From Gammaproteobacteria bacterium (lineage in GTDB: Bacteria > Pseudomonadota > Gammaproteobacteria > Chromatiales > Chromatiaceae), in the NCBI GenBank assembly GCA_006227775.1, contig SBFV01000038.1, positions 1-5,094 of the forward strand: a DNA stretch of 5,094 bases, read 5' to 3'. The notes beneath the pieces were generated by a model. That model did not search any database, was not told the origin of the DNA, and worked only from the letters and a program-made list of their open reading frames with translations. Shown here one piece after another: positions 1-4,071 of this stretch (position 1 is its first letter; every line of letters begins with the position of its first letter). Position numbers and translations under genes: made by a program.

Positions 1-664
1 GTTCCCATTCCAGGTGGAAACAGGGCAGGGTCGCCATGAGATAGAGCAGCAGACCGGGGTTGTTGTAGGGCGTGATGCCACCGTCCACGAAGACGTGCTC
101 ACGTCCACCCAGGACGATGGTCTCCGGGGGAAAAAAGGTCGGGGCCGCGGTGCTGGCCCGCACCAGTTGCCACAACGGGATGCGCAGATTACATTCCGGC
201 GAGGCGGGGTCGTTGAATTTGGCGGCGGGGTTGTTGGAAATTGGCCAGGGGGAGCCGGTGGAATAGTTGCGCATCACCAGGCACAGCAGGGTGCGCAGTT
301 TGCGGGTGCCCAGCAAGGCCGGCACCTGGCCCGTCTCGTCCTCCGAAAATACCTCCTGGAGCATGGTGGTGATGGCCTCCGCGGCATACTTGCTCCGCCA
401 GCGCTTGTACCAGGGCGCGGGGCGGAAAATATCCATGGCCCGGCGGATGTAGAGGTCCTCGATCTCGGCCACCGGCATGCCCCAGGACAGGCAGGTGGCG
501 ATGATGCCGCCGGTACTGGTCCCGGCGATGTAATCGAAGTAATCCGCCAGGACCAGATCGGGCTTGCCGATCTTGGCGCGCAACTGTCCCTCCATCCGTC
601 CCAGGACCTCCAGGGTGAAGATGCCGCGAATGCCACCGCCATCCAGGGCCAGGAGTCGTTTCAT
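1..664 (-). CDS. Patatin-like phospholipase, C-terminus cut by window edge
   Basis: Patatin-family enzymes hydrolyse acyl esters of membrane phospholipids using a Ser-Asp dyad. The 221 visible residues begin MKRLLALDGGGIRG, giving the glycine-rich oxyanion loop at residues 8-14. The nucleophile elbow GTSTGG follows at 48-53 (Ser50), and the Asp motif VDGG at 193-196 (Asp194), so the catalytic core looks intact. A segment LWQLVRASTAAPTFFPP (164-180) is also typical of bacterial patatin-like proteins. No signal peptide is seen, so the protein is probably cytosolic and acts on the inner membrane. The frame is open to base 1, so the C-terminal part lies outside. The ATG at 664 is supported by GAGAGGG seven bases upstream and by the family N-terminus starting right at the first strand. 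It lies 171 bp downstream of the SLOG-transmembrane gene on the same strand and may be co-transcribed. Related patatins serve as nucleotide-activated effectors in CBASS (CapV type), but no cyclase is visible here, so a defence role is inference. Confidence 0.93.
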   Translation of the reverse strand, partial: MKRLLALDGGGIRGIFTLEVLGRMEGQLRAKIGKPDLVLADYFDYIAGTSTGGIIATCLSWGMPVAEIEDLYIRRAMDIFRPAPWYKRWRSKYAAEAITTMLQEVFSEDETGQVPALLGTRKLRTLLCLVMRNYSTGSPWPISNNPAAKFNDPASPECNLRIPLWQLVRASTAAPTFFPPETIVLGGREHVFVDGGITPYNNPGLLLYLMATLPCFHLEWE

Positions 665-671
665 GGTGCAA

Positions 672-678
672 CCCTCTC
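672..678 (-). promoter_or_regulatory. Ribosome binding site of the patatin gene
   Basis: On the minus strand the sequence GAGAGGG lies 7 nt before the ATG at 664. It fixes this ATG as the start. It is also the 3' end of the third copy of an 11-bp repeat (672-706), so anything binding that repeat in RNA would also cover the ribosome site. Confidence 0.7.
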
Positions 679-706
679 GTCAAACCCTTGCGTTACCCTA
701 TCGTTA
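672..706 (-). repeat. Three near-tandem 11-bp repeats upstream of patatin
   Basis: Reading the minus strand, TAACGATAGGG (706-696) is followed directly by TAACGCAAGGG (695-685). After two bases comes TGACGAGAGGG (682-672). Copies 1 and 2 match at 9 of 11 positions, copies 1 and 3 at 9 of 11, and copies 2 and 3 at 8 of 11. The spacing of 11 and 13 bp is about one helical turn, as expected for a protein-binding array, and the block ends 7 bp before the start codon. Function is unknown; an operator or a translation-control site are both possible. Confidence 0.5.
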
Positions 707-719
707 GCGTGAAAGTCAA
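692..719 (-). promoter_or_regulatory. Weak candidate promoter for patatin
   Basis: TTGACT (719-714, minus strand) is a good -35 match (5 of 6). At 16-bp spacing it is followed by GGTAAC (697-692), which matches the -10 consensus at only 3 of 6. The -10 lies inside the 11-bp repeats. This could give patatin a promoter separate from the SLOG gene, but the -10 is poor and the call is tentative. Confidence 0.2.
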
Positions 720-727
720 GATAAAGT

Positions 728-744
728 CCTTCATGTTCAGAAGG
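728..744. repeat. Inverted repeat in the SLOG-patatin spacer
   Basis: CCTTC (728-732) and GAAGG (740-744) form a perfect 5-bp inverted repeat around a 7-nt centre. It lies just upstream of the candidate patatin -35 and could be an operator half-site pair or a small RNA hairpin. The short arms make chance occurrence quite possible. Confidence 0.3.
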
Positions 745-785
745 CTGGCGCGCCGCCTCATGAGAGTTAGCCTGCAAGACAGCAG

Positions 786-829
786 CGGCGTCCGCCGTCC
801 TCCCGTATGGGGGGGAAGCCCCTCGGGGC
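786..829. repeat. Two GC palindromes just after the SLOG gene
   Basis: GCCCCTCGGGGC (818-829) is a perfect palindrome with 5-base arms lying 6 bp past the SLOG stop codon. CGGCGTCCGCCG (786-797) is a second one. On the minus-strand transcript each could fold into a short GC hairpin, but neither is followed by a U-run, so an intrinsic terminator is not supported. They may stabilise the 3' end of the upstream message or cause partial termination. Confidence 0.3.
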
Positions 830-835
830 AGTGGA

Positions 836-2344
836 TCACCCATGGCGGGGGTCCTGGCCCAGGGTAAACCAGTCGGCGATCTCCCGGGCCAGATAGTGTT
901 CAACGCGGGCGATGGCCCGCCGCAAGGCCGGAGGATGTTGACAGGCCTGGACCTCGTGCCGGGCCGCCAGCAGGAAGCGGGTCAGGGCGCGGGAATGGGC
1001 CAACTGGCCGTTGAGGTCAAACACCGATACCAGCGCCAAGGCGCAGCCGGCCAGACAGGGCAGCGCCAAGGGCAGGAAGTGGGTGAGGGTCCGGCTGACC
1101 TCCGGGCCCAGGCCCGCGGTGCCGAACATCCCGGCATAGAGCCCGCGCAACACCGCCAGGGCGGAAAAGAACCAGAAGAGGGCGATCAGCCACCGGCGCA
1201 GGCGGGCCAGGCGGCCCGCACGGGCCTGGTGGTAGTGGAGTTGATCGTCGATGCGTTGGCGCAGATAGCGCTCCCGGATCTCCTCCAGGGCGGGGGGCAT
1301 GGCCGGGCGCGCGCGCAGATGCATCATCCGGATCGAGGTCGTGAGGCGGCCAAAGGTCTCCCCCAGGCCATGGAGGTCCGGCAGCACCAGCCGGGGCAAT
1401 TCCCAGGTGGCGATGGCGGCCCGGCAGATCTCCGCCGCCACCCGGCAATGAATCCAGCGTTCATGCACCTTGCGGAACTTAAGATAAAAGCCAGCCCCCA
1501 TGGCAGCGGCGGTCATGACGAAGACCAGGGCATCGAGGACGGGCAGGCGCAGGGCGAAGGCGATGATGAAGGCCACCAGCAGGGTGGCGCCGGTATTCAG
1601 CACCAGGGAGGAGGCGATCCAGCGGCGGAAATTCGGCGCCGTATGGGTGGCCATGCGGTCGACCTTGGCGAAAAAACGTAGCAGATTTAACGGAACGGGG
1701 GAGGGGAGGGGCGGTTCTGCCACGGGTTCCTCCGCCAGGCCATTGAGGTAGCGGATCTCCTCATCCACGAAGGGCCGCGCCCGCCAGCCCTCACGCCGTT
1801 GCTCCAGAGTGTCCGGATTGAGGAGGATCAGCGGTTTGCCGACGCCGCGGGCATAGGCGACGATGTCCCCGGTGCCGCCCGGTTCCGCCGCTGGCTGGCC
1901 ATCCCAGACGGCGATGAGCAGATCGGCCTGATCCACCGTCTCCATGCCGCATTCCAGATCGGCCTCATTCTCGCCGTTGGGCGTGCCGCTGACCTGGACC
2001 TCGGTCGCCCGGGCCAGTAGGTGCTCCCGGAGTTGCCAGTCCGCCGGGGAAAAGTCCTGGCCGAGATCGGCCACCGGTACCGGCAGCAGGGCACGCCAGG
2101 GGAGTGACAACCCCAGGACCGCCTGGGCGAAAAGGGTATCCGCCCCGGGTGCGATGGAAGAGACCCCGACCAGGGTACCCTGGATCTCCACGCTCAAGGT
2201 ACGCAGCAGGGCGGCGAGGGCCTCCCCGACCGCTTCCGGCCTGCGCAGGTTACGGTGGCCCTTGAGCGCTATCAGCCAGTAGGGTCGCAAAGAGGATGAG
2301 TTTGGTGAAGCGGTCATTGCGCAGGTGGCAGGCTGAGATATCAT
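836..2344 (-). CDS. SLOG-domain protein with two transmembrane pairs (SLATT-like)
   Basis: The 502-residue product has an N-terminal Rossmann-like SLOG domain (about 20-180). The signature points are LIALKGHRNL (24-33), SSIAPGADTLFAQ (62-74), an LLPVPVADLGQDF strand and loop (86-98), AVWDGQ (145-150) and the GGTGDIVAYA loop (156-165). SLOG domains bind nucleotide-derived ligands. After a proline-rich linker (208-219) come hydrophobic helices at about 245-264 and 267-288, then the segment RWIHCRVAAEICRAAI (296-311). An RIDDQLHYH segment (364-372) precedes a second helix pair at about 384-405 and 421-442. This resembles the SLATT-type 2TM modules attached to SLOG domains, proposed to be membrane-perturbing effectors. 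Both termini are probably cytosolic. The ATG at 2344 is the longest start; another at 2317 and a TTG at residue 19 are in frame, and none has a clear Shine-Dalgarno. The SLOG fold begins near residue 22, so all remain possible. A same-strand patatin gene follows. The domain calls rest on motif recognition and the biological role is inferred. Confidence 0.85.
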   Translation of the reverse strand: MISQPATCAMTASPNSSSLRPYWLIALKGHRNLRRPEAVGEALAALLRTLSVEIQGTLVGVSSIAPGADTLFAQAVLGLSLPWRALLPVPVADLGQDFSPADWQLREHLLARATEVQVSGTPNGENEADLECGMETVDQADLLIAVWDGQPAAEPGGTGDIVAYARGVGKPLILLNPDTLEQRREGWRARPFVDEEIRYLNGLAEEPVAEPPLPSPVPLNLLRFFAKVDRMATHTAPNFRRWIASSLVLNTGATLLVAFIIAFALRLPVLDALVFVMTAAAMGAGFYLKFRKVHERWIHCRVAAEICRAAIATWELPRLVLPDLHGLGETFGRLTTSIRMMHLRARPAMPPALEEIRERYLRQRIDDQLHYHQARAGRLARLRRWLIALFWFFSALAVLRGLYAGMFGTAGLGPEVSRTLTHFLPLALPCLAGCALALVSVFDLNGQLAHSRALTRFLLAARHEVQACQHPPALRRAIARVEHYLAREIADWFTLGQDPRHG

Positions 2345-2360
2345 CGAGGGGGAGATGTCA

Positions 2361-2375
2361 TGGCACGGGCTGCCA
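2361..2375. repeat. Perfect inverted repeat near the SLOG transcript start
   Basis: TGGCA (2361-2365) and TGCCA (2371-2375) flank CGGGC as a perfect 5-bp inverted repeat. It lies 16 bp before the ATG at 2344 and immediately downstream of the -10 candidate at 2377-2382. That is where a repressor operator over the transcription start would lie; alternatively it is a 5' hairpin in the message. Confidence 0.4.
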
Positions 2376-2376
2376 C

Positions 2377-2382
2377 ATTATG
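2377..2382 (-). promoter_or_regulatory. Candidate -10 box for the SLOG gene
   Basis: On the minus strand CATAAT matches the sigma-70 -10 consensus at 5 of 6 positions and would give a leader of roughly 25 nt. At 17-bp spacing the -35 position reads AACGGA (2405-2400), which does not resemble the consensus. If real, the promoter would need an activator or be intrinsically weak. An 11-bp sequence resembling the repeats upstream of patatin lies over this -35 position (2396-2406). Confidence 0.35.
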
Positions 2383-2411
2383 CTCAGTCATGGGTCCGTT
2401 CCGTTACCTCG

Positions 2412-2429
2412 GTTGACGATGTTGTCAGC
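2412..2429. repeat. Imperfect inverted repeat in the divergent region
   Basis: GTTGAC (2412-2417) and GTCAGC (2424-2429) form an inverted repeat with a single mismatch around GATGTT. In RNA the mismatch would be a G-U wobble. Its place roughly 68 bp before the SLOG start suits a regulator binding site, but the evidence is only the symmetry. Confidence 0.3.
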
Positions 2430-2544
2430 TAACGCTCATTGTGCCCGCTTTGAGCTTGGTGGAGGAGCGTGGCGAACCATTACAGAACACTTGCGGACCG
2501 CCAGAACGGTGGAGTGGTCCCGGTTCCAGGCCGGCAAATTCCGG

Positions 2545-2573
2545 TTGCCCCTTCTGAACCAATTTGATAAAAA
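2545..2573 (+). promoter_or_regulatory. Candidate promoter for dksA-gluQRS
   Basis: TTGCCC (2545-2550, 4 of 6) and TAAAAA (2568-2573, 4 of 6) are separated by exactly 17 bp in the most AT-rich part of the intergenic region. This would place the start near 2580 and give a leader of about 80 nt that includes the stem at 2597-2633. Both boxes are imperfect, and TTGATA at 2564-2569 could instead be a -35 with a poor -10. The call is tentative. Confidence 0.3.
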
Positions 2574-2588
2574 GCCGGGTTTTTCGGC
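2569..2588 (-). terminator. Terminator-like hairpin on the minus strand
   Basis: Read on the minus strand, GCCG (2588-2585), the loop AAAAACC and CGGC (2577-2574) are followed directly by TTTTT (2573-2569). The stem is only 4 bp. No minus-strand gene lies immediately upstream, since dksA is on the plus strand, so a terminator would act only on antisense transcription. On the plus strand the same bases can pair AAAAA with TTTTT around GCCGGG. Weak call. Confidence 0.2.
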
Positions 2589-2596
2589 GATACGTG

Positions 2597-2633
2597 CCCT
2601 GCTTGCAGACTGGCTTTTGGCCCCGAAGCAGGG
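2597..2633 (+). promoter_or_regulatory. Stem-loop in the presumed dksA leader
   Basis: CCCTGCTT (2597-2604) and AAGCAGGG (2626-2633) are perfect 8-bp complements enclosing a 21-nt loop. The loop can itself pair GGC (2612-2614) with GCC (2620-2622). The stem ends 18 nt before the Shine-Dalgarno sequence. No U-run follows on either strand, so it is not an intrinsic terminator. It could stabilise the message, affect ribosome access or be a control element; dksA is known to be autoregulated in E. coli, though by a promoter-level mechanism. Confidence 0.45.
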
Positions 2634-2651
2634 ACTTCCCACACCCCTTTT

Positions 2652-2657
2652 GGGAGG
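2652..2657 (+). promoter_or_regulatory. Strong Shine-Dalgarno of dksA
   Basis: GGGAGG lies 6 nt before the ATG at 2664. It matches the anti-Shine-Dalgarno well and fixes the dksA start. It is much stronger than any site before gluQRS or the SLOG gene. Confidence 0.85.
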
Positions 2658-2663
2658 ACAGTC

Positions 2664-3098
2664 ATGAGCGTGGCAGACAAGCAGGGTGCGACGGCCTTCG
2701 GGTTTGAGCCTTATCGGGCCGCTACCGAAGAGGAATACATGAGCGCCGCCCAGGAGGAGCACTTCCGGGAGATCCTGATCGCCTGGAAGCAAAGCCTGAT
2801 GGAAGAGGTGGACCGTACTGTCCACCACATGCAGGACGAGGCGACCAATTTCCCCGATCCCAATGACCGCGCCACCCAGGAATCGGAGTTCAGCCTGGAG
2901 CTGCGCACGCGGGACCGTGAGCGCAAGCTCATCAAGAAGATCGACGAAGCGCTGGAGCGGCTTGACAGCCACGAGTATGGCTACTGCGAGGCCTGCGGGG
3001 TGGAAATCGGCATCCGTCGCCTGGAAGCCCGGCCGACCGCCACCCTGTGCATCGACTGCAAGACCCTTGACGAGATCCGGGAGAAACAGCGCGGCTGA
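2664..3098 (+). CDS. dksA: RNA polymerase-binding transcription factor DksA
   Basis: DksA inserts its coiled coil into the RNA polymerase secondary channel and, with ppGpp, destabilises open complexes at rRNA promoters while activating amino-acid biosynthesis promoters. The 144-residue product is close to the 151 residues of E. coli DksA. It has the EPY(R)..EEEYM N-terminal element (15-26) and a long charged helical hairpin (about 30-100). The acidic tip DPNDRA (65-70) keeps both aspartates (Asp65, Asp68) and the alanine important for activity. The block SLELRTRDRERKLIKKI (77-93) follows, and then a four-cysteine zinc finger (Cys108, Cys111, Cys129, Cys132) within YCEACG and LCIDCK. It is therefore a canonical, zinc-containing DksA rather than a cysteine-poor paralogue. 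A strong ribosome site supports the ATG. gluQRS follows after 23 nt, the usual gammaproteobacterial pairing and probably one transcript. Confidence 0.98.
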   Translation: MSVADKQGATAFGFEPYRAATEEEYMSAAQEEHFREILIAWKQSLMEEVDRTVHHMQDEATNFPDPNDRATQESEFSLELRTRDRERKLIKKIDEALERLDSHEYGYCEACGVEIGIRRLEARPTATLCIDCKTLDEIREKQRG

Positions 3099-3121
3099 AC
3101 CGCCGTGTATCCCCGCCGCCG

Positions 3122-4069
3122 GTGACAGGACCCGTTCCCTACCGGGGGCGTTTCGCCCCCTCACCCACCGGTCCCTTGCACTTCGGCTCCCTGGTGGCGG
3201 CCGTCGGCAGTTATGCCGAGGCCCGCAGCCGCACCGGCCAATGGCTGGTGCGGATGGAGGATCTGGACCGGCCACGGGAGGTGCCTGGGGCCGCCGACGC
3301 CATCCTTCACACCCTGGAGGCCTTCGGTTTCTCCTGGGATGGTCCCGTCCTGCACCAGAGCCGGCGCACCGCGGCCTACGCCGCCGCCTTGGCCCGACTC
3401 AGCGAACTGGACCTGACCTACCCCTGCGGTTGCAGCCGCCGGCAAATGGCCGCCACCGCGGCGGCGGTGGGTCCCGAAGGCCCAATCTATCCGGGTACCT
3501 GTCGCCGCCGCCCCGCCGCGCGGGATATCCCTCCCGCCTCCGCCGCCTCGTCCCCCGTGCCGGTTATCACCCCTCCTGAGGCCATCCGCCTGCGGGTCGA
3601 GACCCCACCCCTGAGCTTTCATGACCGGGTCCAGGGCTGGATCGTCCAGGACCTGATGACCGAGGTCGGCGACTTCGTCCTGCGCCGGGCCGATGGCCTC
3701 CATGCCTATCAATTGGCGGTAGTGGTGGACGATGCCTTTCAGGGCATCACGGACATTGTCCGCGGCGCCGATCTCACCCGTTCCACGCCGCGCCAGATGC
3801 TGCTGCAGCGGCTCCTTGGCCTGCCCACTCCTGGCTACGCCCACCTACCCCTGGCCCTGGACGGCCTGGGCCGAAAACTGAGCAAGAGCGACGCCGCCAT
3901 CCCCGTCGATCCCCGGGACCCTCTGCCCGCTCTGCTCCAGGCCTGGGCCTTTCTCTGCCAGCCGCCGCTGCGGGCACGACTGGCCACGCCGGCGGAATTC
4001 TGGGCGCGGGCCCTGGACCGCTGGGACCTGGCCCGGGTGCCACCTCGTGCGTTTTCCCGGGTCGTCTGA
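3122..4069 (+). CDS. gluQRS: Glutamyl-Q tRNA(Asp) synthetase GluQ-RS
   Basis: GluQ-RS is a paralogue of the glutamyl-tRNA synthetase catalytic core without the anticodon-binding domain. It activates glutamate and attaches it to queuosine at position 34 of tRNA(Asp). The 315-residue product has the HIGH-type motif PSPTGPLHFGSL (13-24), the substrate-site segment MEDLDRPR (45-52) and zinc ligands Cys102, Cys104, Tyr123 and Cys127 in the family spacing. YQLAVVVDDAFQGITDIVRG (196-215) and the KMSKS-type motif KLSKS (252-256) follow. The length fits GluQ-RS (about 300) and excludes full GluRS (about 470). A Pro/Ala-rich stretch (about 129-152) is somewhat longer than in compact homologues. The start is GTG; no ATG, GTG or TTG lies further upstream in frame within the gap, and no Shine-Dalgarno is visible, so translation may be coupled to dksA 23 nt upstream. 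The gene ends 2 nt from the convergent neighbour. Confidence 0.96.
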   Translation: MTGPVPYRGRFAPSPTGPLHFGSLVAAVGSYAEARSRTGQWLVRMEDLDRPREVPGAADAILHTLEAFGFSWDGPVLHQSRRTAAYAAALARLSELDLTYPCGCSRRQMAATAAAVGPEGPIYPGTCRRRPAARDIPPASAASSPVPVITPPEAIRLRVETPPLSFHDRVQGWIVQDLMTEVGDFVLRRADGLHAYQLAVVVDDAFQGITDIVRGADLTRSTPRQMLLQRLLGLPTPGYAHLPLALDGLGRKLSKSDAAIPVDPRDPLPALLQAWAFLCQPPLRARLATPAEFWARALDRWDLARVPPRAFSRVV

Positions 4070-4071
4070 TC

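Larger units (their letters stand above)
2345..2663. other. Divergent intergenic region between SLOG gene and dksA
   Basis: This 319-bp stretch holds no convincing gene. A plus-strand frame runs through it (2296-2667), but it starts inside the SLOG gene and ends over the dksA start. The region contains a promoter candidate on each strand, several inverted repeats and the dksA leader. AT-rich patches around 2545-2590 contrast with the GC-rich surroundings, as expected for a promoter zone. No tRNA, riboswitch or mobile-element end was recognised. Confidence 0.7.

Noticed and set aside
189..683. Minus-strand frame overlapping the patatin gene in another frame
   Set aside because: The patatin frame carries all family motifs; this one has none.
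661..903. Small minus-strand frame across the SLOG-patatin spacer
   Set aside because: It begins inside the SLOG coding region in another frame and overlaps the patatin start; there is no ribosome site and no motif.
842..1681. Long plus-strand reading frame opposite the SLOG gene
   Set aside because: It lies wholly inside the recognisable SLOG-transmembrane gene, its product is rich in Gly, Gln and Ala with no family motif, and such shadows are common in GC-rich DNA.
1..2663. Complete CBASS or Thoeris system
   Set aside because: No CD-NTase cyclase, Cap2/Cap3-type accessory gene or TIR protein is present in the window, so only a resemblance of effector types can be claimed.
2296..2667. Plus-strand frame of 123 residues spanning the intergenic region
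   Set aside because: It starts inside the SLOG gene, runs through promoter-like and palindromic DNA, overlaps the dksA start, has no ribosome site and no recognisable motif.
3091..3103. Small inverted repeat over the dksA stop codon (GCGG/CCGC)
   Set aside because: The arms are only 4 bp, no U-run follows, and gluQRS begins right after; chance in GC-rich DNA is the simplest explanation.
2436..3275. Minus-strand frame of 279 residues opposite dksA
   Set aside because: It is antisense to the whole of the confidently identified dksA and the start of gluQRS, and its translation has no family features.
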